From: UBA1359 sp029570385 | Lineage (GTDB): Bacteria > Patescibacteriota > Patescibacteriia > Patescibacteriales > Patescibacteriaceae | Direction: 5' to 3' | DNA: 64,000 bases | Assembly: GCA_035351315.1 (NCBI GenBank) | Contig: DAOPVX010000001.1 | Coordinates: 57,783-121,782, forward strand | The notes under the pieces: model-generated | Databases searched by the model: none | The model's input: the letters and a program-made list of their open reading frames with translations, nothing else | What the model was told of the DNA's origin: nothing | Shown here: one piece after another, positions 49,136 through 57,400 of the stretch | How positions within the stretch are numbered: position 1 is the stretch's first letter | How the letters are laid out: every line of letters starts with the position of its first letter | Made by a program: the position numbers and the translations under genes

Positions 49136-49164
49136 TAGACAGGCCAAAAAGTTTTTGGTATATT
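49136..49164 (+). promoter_or_regulatory. tRNA-Glu promoter
   Basis: TAGACA (49136-49141), 17-bp spacer, TATATT (49159-49164), start near 49171, about 11 nt before the tRNA. Confidence 0.6.
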
Positions 49165-49181
49165 ACTAGCGAATTATAAAC

Positions 49182-49253
49182 GCCACCATCGTCTAGCGGC
49201 TAGGACACATGGTTCTCATCCATGCAACCGGGGTTCGATTCCCCGTGGTGGTA
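49182..49253 (+). tRNA. tRNA-Glu (anticodon CTC)
   Basis: Cloverleaf: acceptor GCCACCA / TGGTGGT (G1-U72 wobble), D arm with GTCTAGCGGCTAGGAC, anticodon stem CATGG (49208-49212) / CCATG (49220-49224) with loop TTCTCAT and anticodon CTC at 49215-49217, T arm CGGGG-TTCGATT-CCCCG, discriminator A. CCA is not encoded. Reads GAG. Confidence 0.95.
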
Positions 49254-49297
49254 CAAAAAACTGATTACTTATCATCAGTTAATCTTCAAAAAAGCAT

Positions 49298-50677
49298 ATG
49301 ACTGATTGGTCAATGTTTAAACAGGATGAATTAAATAATCCAAATAATATTTCGCCTCACCCCTTCTCTGCATCGTCAAATCAGCAATCAAGTAAGAAAA
49401 AAATTTGGCTGATATTATTAATAGCGGTAATTTTAATTACTGTCGGCGGTTTTTTTATCTATCAAGCTTATGCACAATCGCCCGAGCGGATTATTAAGAA
49501 AATGTTTATTAATTTATCTAAGGTTAAAACTTGGCAGTATTCTGGTGAAATTAAAACCGAAGGCAATCTAGGACAATCTTTAACCAACCAAGCCAATTTA
49601 TCATTAATGGCTCCGCTGAATCAGGATAAAAAAAATAGCCAAACCGTTGTTAAATTTAATGGTTTGATGGATATTCAAAAAATTAATGACCCCCAAATTT
49701 TATTAGCCCTAGAGGTTAAGACTGATGCTTTAACATCAGCGAATATTTCATTTGGCCTAGAAACAAGATTTATCAACCAAATTATTTATGCCAAGCTCAG
49801 CACGGTCCCTTATTTAGGTTTTTTTGATTTAAGCTCGCTAAAAGATCAGTGGCTCAAAGTGGATGTCAAGACATTAAAACAACAAATCCAGGCTAGTAAA
49901 CTTAAAAAAGAGCCGGATAATAATCAAGCCAATAGCCAATTATCACCAGAACAGATAAGCAAATTAATAACCGCCATACAACGAGCTAATATCTTAACTA
50001 TAACAGATAGTAAATTGCTTGATGCCAAAACATATAAAACGAGTAATGGAGGTAAACATTATCAATATCAATTTATTCTTAATCCAGAAGGTATAAAATT
50101 GTTTCTAGTTGAATTGGTTAAAATTGTTAATAATAAAGAATTAACTTCAATTGAAGCTGATAAGTTATATGAAAAAATTTATGGCCAGCATGAATTGTTG
50201 GCAGGTAAATTATTGATTAGCCAGAAAGATTTATTGCCAAGGCAGATTTCTTTTGATGTAATAACTAAAACAGCTGACAAAACAAAAGTTTTATGGAAAA
50301 CTAGCCAAACCATATCGTTTAGTGATTTTAATAAGCCGGTTAGCATTGATGTTCCAACAACAACTAAAACATTGATGGAGCTTTTAAGTGGATTTGCTCA
50401 AAAATTACCTGCTCATCAATATAATAGTAGTTCTACTACCACGCCAACATCAATAATGCCACATATTAAACATTCATTAAACGATTCAGATAATGATGGC
50501 TTGAGCGATAGTGATGAGCTTAATATTTATAGTACTGATTTTTTAAATCCAGATAGTGATGGCGATGGTTATTCAGATGGTGATGAAGTTAAGGGCGGTT
50601 ATAATCCCAATGGTTCCGGCAAGTTATTGATTGATGATCTTACAGTTGACAAATCGGCGCCATTTTTGATAAAATAA
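49298..50677 (+). CDS. Membrane-anchored protein with C-terminal calcium-binding repeats
   Basis: 459 aa. Short cytoplasmic N-terminus, one membrane segment (about residues 36-58), a domain of about 320 residues with long amphipathic strands, and a C-terminal thrombospondin type 3-like calcium region (about 400-440: DSDNDGLSDSDELNIYSTD and NPDSDGDGYSDGDEVKGGYN). A LolA-like lipid-carrier fold is possible for the middle part, but this is only a guess from pattern. Common type of CPR envelope protein. Confidence 0.65.
   Translation: MTDWSMFKQDELNNPNNISPHPFSASSNQQSSKKKIWLILLIAVILITVGGFFIYQAYAQSPERIIKKMFINLSKVKTWQYSGEIKTEGNLGQSLTNQANLSLMAPLNQDKKNSQTVVKFNGLMDIQKINDPQILLALEVKTDALTSANISFGLETRFINQIIYAKLSTVPYLGFFDLSSLKDQWLKVDVKTLKQQIQASKLKKEPDNNQANSQLSPEQISKLITAIQRANILTITDSKLLDAKTYKTSNGGKHYQYQFILNPEGIKLFLVELVKIVNNKELTSIEADKLYEKIYGQHELLAGKLLISQKDLLPRQISFDVITKTADKTKVLWKTSQTISFSDFNKPVSIDVPTTTKTLMELLSGFAQKLPAHQYNSSSTTTPTSIMPHIKHSLNDSDNDGLSDSDELNIYSTDFLNPDSDGDGYSDGDEVKGGYNPNGSGKLLIDDLTVDKSAPFLIK
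50646..50675 (+). promoter_or_regulatory. secE-nusG promoter
   Basis: TTGACA (50646-50651), 18-bp spacer, TGA-TAAAAT with extended -10 (50670-50675). Lies inside the 3' end of the previous gene; start near 50682, about 43 nt before secE. Confidence 0.6.
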
Positions 50678-50724
50678 AACTATTGATAAAACGCCCGCCA
50701 GGGTTGTTTTTAAAAACAAGATTT

Positions 50725-50910
50725 ATGGAGAAAATTACGGCTTATTTTCGTTCAGCTTGGGCGGAAATTAAGAAGGTCACCTGGCCGACCAAAAAAGAAA
50801 CCTACAACTACACCCTGCTAGTCATTGGCATCAGTTTGGGCACCGCCATTTTTTTGGGCGGAATAGATGCTTTATTCGCGGCGGGCTTGAAGTTGCTGAT
50901 TAAGCAATAA
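50725..50910 (+). CDS. secE: SecE preprotein translocase subunit
   Basis: 61 aa from the ATG at 50725. Amphipathic helix YFRSAWAEIKKVTWPTKKE, the SecE signature, then one membrane segment (about residues 28-55). Clamps the SecY channel. Followed by nusG at 22 nt, the universal order secE-nusG-rplK-rplA. Confidence 0.95.
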   Translation: MEKITAYFRSAWAEIKKVTWPTKKETYNYTLLVIGISLGTAIFLGGIDALFAAGLKLLIKQ

Positions 50911-50932
50911 TCAATAATTTTAGTTCATTCCT

Positions 50933-51478
50933 ATGGCTAAACAAACTCTTAATCAAGGACGGCGCTGGTATGTCCTGCACACTTATTCGGGCTATGAAGA
51001 AAATGTTGCCCAGAATATTAAGCAGCGCATTGAATCGATGGACATGGAAGACAAGATTTTTAATGTCATGATTCCGACCGAAAAGAAAATTAAAATCGTT
51101 AACGGTAAGCGCAAAGTTTATGAGGAAAAGATTTTTCCTGGTTATATTTTAGTGGAAATGATTGTAACCGACGATTCTTGGTATTCTATTCGCAATACGC
51201 CAAATGTTACCGGTTTTGTCGGTACTGGCACTGTGCCAACTCCGATTGATGAAGCCGAGATCAAAGAATTACAAAAGAGAATGGGTCTTGATGAACCGAA
51301 GTTTAAGATTGATGTGTCAGTCGGCTCGCCGGTACGGATTATTGATGGTCCGTTCAAAAATTTGGAGGGCAAGGTCACTGAGGTTGATGAAAATCGTGGC
51401 AAGGTTAAATTATTGATTTCCATGTTTGGTCGCGAGACCCCAGTAGAATTAGATTTTTTACAGATTAATAAGCTTTAA
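50933..51478 (+). CDS. nusG: Transcription termination/antitermination factor NusG
   Basis: 181 aa. NGN domain (RRWYVLHTYSGYEENVAQNIKQRI, KIFPGYILVEM, WYSIRNTPNVTGFVG) and a KOW domain (VGSPVRIIDGPFKNLEGKVTEVDENRGKVKLLISMFGRETPVELDF). Binds RNA polymerase and links it to Rho or the ribosome. Confidence 0.97.
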   Translation: MAKQTLNQGRRWYVLHTYSGYEENVAQNIKQRIESMDMEDKIFNVMIPTEKKIKIVNGKRKVYEEKIFPGYILVEMIVTDDSWYSIRNTPNVTGFVGTGTVPTPIDEAEIKELQKRMGLDEPKFKIDVSVGSPVRIIDGPFKNLEGKVTEVDENRGKVKLLISMFGRETPVELDFLQINKL

Positions 51479-51492
51479 TTACCGATAGGCTG

Positions 51493-51533
51493 GTGGCGGG
51501 CCGATAACGGCACGCTTCTCCGCTCACCGCCAC
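51493..51533 (+). promoter_or_regulatory. Hairpin before rplK
   Basis: GTGGCGG (51493-51499) / CCGCCAC (51527-51533) encloses GCCG-ATAA-CGGC. In many bacteria ribosomal protein L1 binds the rplK-rplA leader and represses it; whether this hairpin is that site is an inference. Confidence 0.4.
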
Positions 51534-51545
51534 TTAAACAAATGT

Positions 51546-51971
51546 ATGGCTAAAAAAATAGTTACCCAGATAAAATTACAGATTAAAGGCGGTCAAGCTA
51601 ATCCAGCCTCGCCGGTCGGTCCAGCCTTGGGCCAGCACGGTCTGAATATTGCTGATTTTTGCAGTAAATTTAATGACGCCACTCGTGATAAGATCGGCGA
51701 TGTCGTACCGGTTGTTATTACTGTCTATGCTGATCGCAGCTTTGATTTTATTACTAAAACGGCGCCAGCCTCAGAATTAATCAAGAAGGCGGCTAAGATC
51801 AACAAAGGTTCCAGTAAGGCGCTCAAAGAAAAGGTCGGCAGTTTAACGACAGCTCAGTTGCAAGAAATTGCCGAAACTAAGATAAGCGATTTGAATGCCC
51901 GTGACGTTGAGGCGGCGATGAAAATTATTGCCGGCACCGCTCGTCAAATGGGTATTGAGATTAAAGATTAA
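51546..51971 (+). CDS. rplK: 50S ribosomal protein L11
   Basis: 141 aa. IKLQIKGGQANPASPVGPALGQHGLNIADFCSKFN is the L11 N-terminus with the thiostrepton-contact proline region, and the C-terminal RNA-binding domain ends AAMKIIAGTARQMGIEI. Part of the GTPase-associated center. Full length. Confidence 0.98.
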   Translation: MAKKIVTQIKLQIKGGQANPASPVGPALGQHGLNIADFCSKFNDATRDKIGDVVPVVITVYADRSFDFITKTAPASELIKKAAKINKGSSKALKEKVGSLTTAQLQEIAETKISDLNARDVEAAMKIIAGTARQMGIEIKD

Positions 51972-51991
51972 TTAATTTATTAAATAGGATC

Positions 51992-52029
51992 GTGGGAGCT
52001 AGTTAGTAGTTAGCTAGCACTCGCACCAC
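51992..52029 (+). promoter_or_regulatory. Stem-loop between rplK and rplA
   Basis: Outer GTGG (51992-51995) / CCAC (52026-52029) and inner GCTAG (51998-52002) / CTAGC (52014-52018). Lies just before the rplA ATG. Possibly a translational control element; no SD is present. Confidence 0.35.
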
Positions 52030-52035
52030 AATCGT

Positions 52036-52752
52036 ATGGCTAAGAAAGTACAGAAAAACAAGACTGCCAAACAAGGTAAGGCACAAGCCGCTGTCCGTCA
52101 ACTGGTTGATAAGACTAAAACCTATGTTTTGGCTGAAGCGTTGGAGTTAGTAAAAAAAACCAGCGTTACCAAGTTTGACGCTTCGGTGGAGGTTCATTTG
52201 CGGCTCGGTATTGATCCGCGCAAAGGCGATCAGCAGATCCGTGGAGCAGTTAGTTTACCGCATGGTACTGGCAAGACCGTCAAGGTGGCGGCGTTTGTTA
52301 GCCCGGAAAATGAGGCGGCTGTTAGAGAGGCTGGTGCTGATTTGGTCGGCGGCGATGAATTGATTGAAGAAATCCGCAAGACTGAAAAGACTGATTTTCA
52401 GGTAGCGGTGGCCGAACCAGCTTTGATGCGCAATTTGGCGGTTATTTCTAAGATTTTAGGCACTCGCGGCTTGATGCCATCACCCAAGAATGAAACCGTG
52501 ACGACTGATCCAGCCAAGGCAGTTACTGAATTAAAGAAAGGTAAAGTTAGTTTTAAGAATGACGATACTGCCAATCTACATGTCGCTATTGGCAAGGTTT
52601 CTTTTAGTGTTGAACAACTAGCCGATAATTTTCAGTCTTTAATAGAAATTGTTAAGAAGAATAAACCGTCGGCAGCTAAGGGTACTTATATCAAAAGTGT
52701 AACCATCTGTTCGTCAATGGGGCCGGGTATCCGAGTTTTATTGGGCCAATAA
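52036..52752 (+). CDS. rplA: 50S ribosomal protein L1
   Basis: 238 aa. TKFDASVEVHLRLGIDPRKGDQQIRGAVSLPHGTGK is the first domain, and KILGTRGLMPSPKNETVTTD with GKVSFKNDDTANLHVAIGKVSF follows. Binds the L1 stalk of 23S rRNA and often its own mRNA. Full length. Confidence 0.97.
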   Translation: MAKKVQKNKTAKQGKAQAAVRQLVDKTKTYVLAEALELVKKTSVTKFDASVEVHLRLGIDPRKGDQQIRGAVSLPHGTGKTVKVAAFVSPENEAAVREAGADLVGGDELIEEIRKTEKTDFQVAVAEPALMRNLAVISKILGTRGLMPSPKNETVTTDPAKAVTELKKGKVSFKNDDTANLHVAIGKVSFSVEQLADNFQSLIEIVKKNKPSAAKGTYIKSVTICSSMGPGIRVLLGQ

Positions 52753-52780
52753 TCCTTTGCTCCGTTAGCGGAGCGCTTTA

Positions 52781-52817
52781 TAAAAAAACCAATCTTTTTA
52801 TTGATTGGTTTTTTTTG
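52781..52817. terminator. Bidirectional terminator between rplA and the Smr gene
   Basis: AACCAATC (52787-52794) / GATTGGTT (52803-52810) flanked by A and T runs on both sides, serving both convergent genes. A second stem, GCTCCG-TTAG-CGGAGC, lies at 52759-52774. Confidence 0.88.
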
Positions 52818-52818
52818 T

Positions 52819-53130
52819 TTAAGTTATCGGTAAATCTACTTCAATGGCTCCGTTGCCGCCAAATTGCGGTTTAGCGGTTCGCTGACGATAGCCCCGAGCT
52901 TGGAGCCAAGCGGCAGTAAAATCTTTAAGTACACCATGGCCATCGGCTGAATGCCAGCCTTGGCCAGTAATAATCAGTAATTTGACGCCGCCGCCTTGCT
53001 TGATCCAGTAGTCAAAAAAGCCAATTAGCGCCGCTTCGGCTTCGCGGCGGCTATGACCATGTAAGTCCAGTTTAGCGGCTGGTTCTTGCAGGTATTTATT
53101 GACTTTACGTTGAAGCAAACGGCGGTTCAT
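52819..53130 (-). CDS. Smr-domain protein
   Basis: 103 aa. KLDLHGHSRREAEAAL is the LDLHG motif and LLIITGQGWHSADGHGVLKDF plus QFGGNGAIEVDL complete the Smr domain. Stand-alone Smr proteins act as nucleases on DNA or on collided-ribosome mRNA (MutS2/SmrB-like). No MutS part is attached. On this strand TGC-TATAAT (53139-53144) lies only 8 nt from the ATG, giving a very short leader. Confidence 0.88.
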   Translation of the reverse strand: MNRRLLQRKVNKYLQEPAAKLDLHGHSRREAEAALIGFFDYWIKQGGGVKLLIITGQGWHSADGHGVLKDFTAAWLQARGYRQRTAKPQFGGNGAIEVDLPIT

Positions 53131-53138
53131 AATAGTTG

Positions 53139-53147
53139 ATTATAGCA
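53139..53147 (-). promoter_or_regulatory. Smr gene extended -10 promoter
   Basis: Minus-strand TGC-TATAAT with TATAAT at 53139-53144; start predicted within a base or two of the ATG at 53130. Confidence 0.55.
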
Positions 53148-53158
53148 TCTTTTCAGGC

Positions 53159-53188
53159 TTGCCGAAAGCTGTTGTTATCTGATAAAAT
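53159..53188 (+). promoter_or_regulatory. Promoter of the dCMP deaminase gene
   Basis: TTGCCG (53159-53164), 18-bp spacer, TAAAAT (53183-53188), start near 53195. Confidence 0.55.
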
Positions 53189-53219
53189 GATTATAAAGAA
53201 TAGTTAAAATTAATATTTT

Positions 53220-53756
53220 ATGCCAAGCAGACCATCTAAATTGGAGTATTATATGAATATTGCCGGCGAAGTAGCCGGTCGTTCCACTTGTTATCGGGCT
53301 AAACACGGTGCCATTATTGTTCGCGACGATCAGATTATTTCCACTGGCTATCTGGGGTCGCCGCGTAAGACCAAAGATTGTTGGGAGCGCGGTAATTGTC
53401 TGCGGGAAATGCTTAAAGTACCACATGGCCATCGTTATGAATTGTGTCGCAGCGTTCATGCCGAACAGAATGCTATTATTAATGCGGCTCGAGCCGGTGC
53501 TAGCCTGCTCGGCTCAACCATATATCTATATTCTACAGTTATCCGTAATGGTCAAGAAAAACCGCAAGATGCTTATCCTTGTTTTATTTGTAAGAAAATG
53601 ATTATCAATGCCGGCATTGAAAAATTGGTCGGCCGTCAAGCCGACGGCAGTTTTAAGGTTTATGAAATTAGCGATTGGGTTAAAGATTGGCAAGAAAGAG
53701 ATATGCTGGACGATAACGAGCAATATGGTATGACTGTTAATATAGAGCAAACTTAA
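53220..53756 (+). CDS. dCMP deaminase
   Basis: 178 aa zinc deaminase. The catalytic HAE is in CRSVHAEQNAIINAA and the zinc PCxxC in YPCFICKKMIINAGI; KHGAIIVRDDQIISTGYLGSPR and the third Cys-rich loop (CWERGNCLREM) match dCMP deaminase/ComEB. Produces dUMP for dTMP synthesis. Followed by two P-loop kinases, so a dTTP supply cluster is likely. Confidence 0.93.
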   Translation: MPSRPSKLEYYMNIAGEVAGRSTCYRAKHGAIIVRDDQIISTGYLGSPRKTKDCWERGNCLREMLKVPHGHRYELCRSVHAEQNAIINAARAGASLLGSTIYLYSTVIRNGQEKPQDAYPCFICKKMIINAGIEKLVGRQADGSFKVYEISDWVKDWQERDMLDDNEQYGMTVNIEQT

Positions 53757-53776
53757 TTTGTTGATTTAAATAATTT

Positions 53777-54331
53777 ATGAACAAGTTGATTATTGGTCTG
53801 ACCGGTCAATTAGCCGCCGGCAAGACGACTGTTGCCAAATATTTGGCGGAAAAATATGGCGGCAAGGTTTATGGATTTTCCGGTCCCTTGCGCGATATTG
53901 TAGATCGTTTGACATTACCGCAGACTAGAGAAAATATGGCTAATCTATCGTCAATCCTCAGGCGTCAATTCGGTCAGGATATTATTTTAAAAGCGATTAT
54001 GCGCGATGTGCAAAACGATCCTTGTCCGTTTATACTCCTAGAGGGTATGCGCCGCTATGGTGATTTTGTGGCTTTCCGCGAGTTCCCTAATTTTCATTTA
54101 GTGGCGGTCTTGGCTGAACAGAAGTTGCGTCATCAGCGTTTAACTAAGCGCGGCCAGAATCCAGATGACGCTAGTAAAACTTTGGAGCAATTTAAAATTG
54201 ATGAACAGGGCGAGGCCGAGCAAGATATTCCGCGAGCGATTGCCGAAGCCGATTTCCAAATAGATAATAATGGCGATTTAGCTGCCCTCTATGAACAAGC
54301 AGAAAATATTTACCGACAATTAGCCGGTTAA
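53777..54331 (+). CDS. P-loop nucleoside/nucleotide kinase-like protein
   Basis: 184 aa. P-loop GLTGQLAAGKTTVAKYLAEKYG at residues 7-28, then GFSGPLRDIV, LLEGMRRYGDF and RLTKRGQNPDDASKTLEQF with the lid-like basic segment. Resembles AAA/dephospho-CoA-kinase or deoxynucleotide-monophosphate kinase folds. The neighbours (dCMP deaminase and a thymidylate kinase-like gene) favour a dNMP kinase, but this is not proven. Confidence 0.75.
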   Translation: MNKLIIGLTGQLAAGKTTVAKYLAEKYGGKVYGFSGPLRDIVDRLTLPQTRENMANLSSILRRQFGQDIILKAIMRDVQNDPCPFILLEGMRRYGDFVAFREFPNFHLVAVLAEQKLRHQRLTKRGQNPDDASKTLEQFKIDEQGEAEQDIPRAIAEADFQIDNNGDLAALYEQAENIYRQLAG

Positions 54332-54348
54332 AAATTAAGATTAAATTT

Positions 54349-54933
54349 ATGGCCGGAAAATTAATTGTTCTCTACGGTATTAATAATTTAGGCAAGAGTA
54401 CTCAGGCCAATTTGCTGGTTAATCGTTTACGCGATGCTGGTTATGCCGCTAGTTATTTAAAATATCCGATTTATGAACTGGCACCGAGCGGACCGTTGCT
54501 TAACGCCTATTTACGGAAAGGTAATCCACTGCAGCTATCGCCGCGGGAAGCGCAGATTATCTATGCTTTAAATCGTTTTCAATATCAGCCGGAGCTAGTT
54601 CGGCAATTGGCCGCCGACGAATGGATTATTGCTGAAGACTATACCGGCACCGGTCTAGCTTGGGGCTGGGGGGCTGGCGTCAAACTTAATTTTTTGGAAG
54701 CAATCAATGAAGGCTTATTGAAGCCGGATTTGGCTTTGTGGCTGGACGGTCAGCGGTTTGTTAGCGGTATTGAACAAGGACATAAGCATGAGAATAATAA
54801 TCAGTTAATGGATAAAGTTCGTGAATGCCATCAGCAGTTAGCTGAACGTTATGGCTGGCCGCGTTTTAATGCCAATCAATCTATCGATAATCTCAACGAT
54901 CAATTGTGGCGAGCGGTTCAAGCTTTATTTTAA
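54349..54933 (+). CDS. Thymidylate kinase-like protein
   Basis: 194 aa. P-loop LYGINNLGKSTQANLLVNRL, followed by SYLKYPIYELAPSGPLLNAYLRKG and YALNRFQYQPELVRQLA, the NMP-side elements of thymidylate kinase; IIAEDYTGTGLAWG replaces the usual DRY...S segment. Predicted to make dTDP from dTMP. The P-loop is divergent (NNLGKS for DGAGKS). Confidence 0.8.
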   Translation: MAGKLIVLYGINNLGKSTQANLLVNRLRDAGYAASYLKYPIYELAPSGPLLNAYLRKGNPLQLSPREAQIIYALNRFQYQPELVRQLAADEWIIAEDYTGTGLAWGWGAGVKLNFLEAINEGLLKPDLALWLDGQRFVSGIEQGHKHENNNQLMDKVRECHQQLAERYGWPRFNANQSIDNLNDQLWRAVQALF

Positions 54934-54957
54934 GCCCCAAACGATTCAAGATTTATT

Positions 54958-56451
54958 ATGGAACAATTAATGCCGGTCATCGGCCTAGAAATTCATACCG
55001 AATTAAAGACCAAGAGTAAAATGTTTTGCCGCTGTGATAATAATACCGAAGAACAGGCGGCTAACACTTTGGTTTGTCCGATTTGTCTAGGGCATCCAGG
55101 TACTTTACCGCAGCCTAACCGGCAAGCGGTTCATTTTGGGCTGCTCCTGGCTAAGGCTTTAAATTGTCAAATAAATCAGCACAGTCGTTTCGCTCGCAAG
55201 AATTATTTTTACCCCGATCTCCCCAAGGGGTATCAGATAACTCAAGCAGATACTCCACTAGGGTATAATGGTAAATTGTCAATTGATGGTCGGGATATTT
55301 TTATTACTCGTATTCATTTAGAAGAAGACACCGGTAAGTTGGCTCATGATAAAAATAACCAGCATAGCCTGGTTGATTTTAATCGGGCCGGCACTCCCCT
55401 GATTGAATTAGTCACCGGGCCAGTAATTACCTCAGCTCAAGAGGCGCGACGCTTTGGTCAAGAGTTTCAAAAATTATTACGTTATTTAGGGATTTCCGAT
55501 GCCAATATGGAAAAGGCGGAGATGCGCTGTGAAGCCAATATTAGTTTACAGACAGCCGGCCGCTATCAGATTGACGGCGCGACTATTAGCGGCTTGGCTG
55601 GTTACCAGTTAAATAACAAAGTGGAAATTAAAAATCTTAATTCGTTCAAGGCCTTAGAGCGAGCCATTGATTATGAAATTAAGCGTCAAAGCGAAGTGTT
55701 GTCTAGCGGCGGCCAAGTGGCGGCTGAAACTAGAGGCTGGGACGAAGCGGACAACGCTACCAAGGCTCAGCGAGTCAAAGAGGCGACGGCTGATTATCGT
55801 TATTTTACTGAACCGGATATTCCCCCGCTGGTAATTGACGATCACTGGTTAGCAATAGCCGCTAGTGAAGTAGATAAAATTGAATTACCTTTAGCTAAGG
55901 CGCAGCGCTGGCAAGTTGATTATCAATTGTCAGCCGATAACGCCAATTTACTGACCAGCTGGCCGGCCACAGCGACTTATGTTGACCAGGTTTTAGTCTT
56001 AGCCACCCAAGCTCGGCCAAAGGCGGCGGCAATTATCACTAAAGTGGCTATTAATTGGCTGACTAGCGAAGTCGCTAAGCATTGCCGTTTAGATAATCTG
56101 GCTAACAGTCCGATTAATCCGGAACATTTAGTTGATCTGGCAATAGCTATTACTGATAACAAGATTAATTCCACCGCCGGTCAAGCGGTACTAGCCGAAT
56201 TAATTAATAATCATAACCTTAGCGTGGCGGAAGTTATTGAGAAGTTGGATTTAGGTCAAGTGGACAATAGCGATGAGTTAGCTAAACTAGCTCAGGTCAT
56301 CATCGCCGAATACCCCCAACAGGTATCTGAATACCGGGCCGGCAAGACTCCCCTGATGCAGTTCTTTGTCGGTCAATTGATGCGCCGCAGCGGCGGTAAA
56401 GCTAATCCACAGCTGGCGCGGGAGGTATTAGAGAAGGAATTAAATAGATAA
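54958..56451 (+). CDS. gatB: Aspartyl/glutamyl-tRNA amidotransferase subunit B
   Basis: 497 aa. PVIGLEIHTELKTKSKMFCRC, VCPICLGHPGTLPQPN, DLPKGYQITQ and HLEEDTGKLAHD are GatB signatures; the YqeY-like C-terminal tail domain ends MRRSGGKANPQLAREVLEKEL. With GatA and GatC (not in this window) it converts Glu-tRNA-Gln to Gln-tRNA-Gln. The 3' end overlaps the convergent NUDIX gene by 12 nt with no terminator. Confidence 0.96.
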   Translation: MEQLMPVIGLEIHTELKTKSKMFCRCDNNTEEQAANTLVCPICLGHPGTLPQPNRQAVHFGLLLAKALNCQINQHSRFARKNYFYPDLPKGYQITQADTPLGYNGKLSIDGRDIFITRIHLEEDTGKLAHDKNNQHSLVDFNRAGTPLIELVTGPVITSAQEARRFGQEFQKLLRYLGISDANMEKAEMRCEANISLQTAGRYQIDGATISGLAGYQLNNKVEIKNLNSFKALERAIDYEIKRQSEVLSSGGQVAAETRGWDEADNATKAQRVKEATADYRYFTEPDIPPLVIDDHWLAIAASEVDKIELPLAKAQRWQVDYQLSADNANLLTSWPATATYVDQVLVLATQARPKAAAIITKVAINWLTSEVAKHCRLDNLANSPINPEHLVDLAIAITDNKINSTAGQAVLAELINNHNLSVAEVIEKLDLGQVDNSDELAKLAQVIIAEYPQQVSEYRAGKTPLMQFFVGQLMRRSGGKANPQLAREVLEKELNR

Positions 56452-56859
56452 TGACTGTCTGAGCCAGTTTTTAACAGTGTTCGGTCGCAAATCAAGATCA
56501 GTTAAGTCTTGCGCGCTCAACCATTCAAAATCAAACCTACCGACATAGGCGGAGTCTTTTTGAAATTCTGGTCCATCACCTGAGCCCAGAGTTCCGCTTA
56601 TAATATTGCAGGCGTAAAAATACTCCATTTGGCCGAAAGTTTCTGGCTTGGTTGAAGAAACTTCAATTAAAAGCTCTCTGGGTTCAATTATCAAGCCGAG
56701 TTCTTCTTTAATCTCCCTAATTAAGGCTTGTTGATTGGTTTCGCCAGATTCAACCTCGCCGCCAGGTATAACCCAATAGGTTTGATCGGGTTTAGTCCGC
56801 TTAATAGTTAAAACTTTGCCGTGATCAATAATGATAGCCCGGACACGCTTGGTATGCAT
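56440..56859 (-). CDS. NUDIX hydrolase
   Basis: 139 aa. Full NUDIX box: GGEVESGETNQQALIREIKEELGL (GX5EX7REUXEEXGU), after YWVIPGGE. Hydrolyses a nucleoside diphosphate linked to another moiety; substrate unknown. Sits 3 nt after DUF2726 and may share its transcript. Last gene of the accessory island. Confidence 0.88.
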   Translation of the reverse strand: MHTKRVRAIIIDHGKVLTIKRTKPDQTYWVIPGGEVESGETNQQALIREIKEELGLIIEPRELLIEVSSTKPETFGQMEYFYACNIISGTLGSGDGPEFQKDSAYVGRFDFEWLSAQDLTDLDLRPNTVKNWLRQSLSI

Positions 56860-56862
56860 GAT

Positions 56863-57351
56863 TTATCGATTAATTGTTGAAATTATTTTTGCCTCTATGT
56901 CCCGTGGGTTATAACTATAAGCATTTTTTATTCTAATTAGCGGTAAACCGGCCGAGTTAAAGACCTGATTAATAAAATCGTCTCTCTCAATCCGTGATTG
57001 CCATTTATGAGAGCTATCATCCAATTCAATGGCACAGACTGGATTAATGTTGCGTGGCTCGCAAAGGACAAAATCAACATGCTTTTGAATTATTCTGGCA
57101 CGGCTGGAGCGGTTATAGTGAGGCACAAAAAATAAATCTATTAGTCTGACTTTAGAAAAGATAAATAAATTGTGGCGATCAGCGATGGGCTTCAGCGCAA
57201 AGAAAAAATTCTTTTCGGCATCAGTTAGGAAGTATTTATTTTTATAGTAAATAATTTTTTGATCTTTCGCCGGTGTTAGTTGCCTTGATTTTAAATATTT
57301 TAAGATAATAACCGTTATAAAAGCTATTAATAATATTGGTAGTATTTCCAT
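56863..57351 (-). CDS. DUF2726 protein, single-anchor nuclease-like
   Basis: 162 aa. N-terminal membrane segment (about residues 2-19, ILPILLIAFITVIIL), then LTDAEKNFFFALKPIADRHN, VRLIDLFFVP and HVDFVLCEPRNINPVCAIELDDSSH. That matches DUF2726, a PD-(D/E)XK-like fold (Asp in HVDFV, Glu-x-Asp in CAIELDD). The usual catalytic Lys is replaced by Asp. Function unknown; lies next to a restriction-modification cassette, which is suggestive only. Confidence 0.8.
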   Translation of the reverse strand: MEILPILLIAFITVIILKYLKSRQLTPAKDQKIIYYKNKYFLTDAEKNFFFALKPIADRHNLFIFSKVRLIDLFFVPHYNRSSRARIIQKHVDFVLCEPRNINPVCAIELDDSSHKWQSRIERDDFINQVFNSAGLPLIRIKNAYSYNPRDIEAKIISTINR

Positions 57352-57400
57352 ACTTTTTACTATTAAGGATAAACCTATACGATTTGGCTTAACTATTTAA

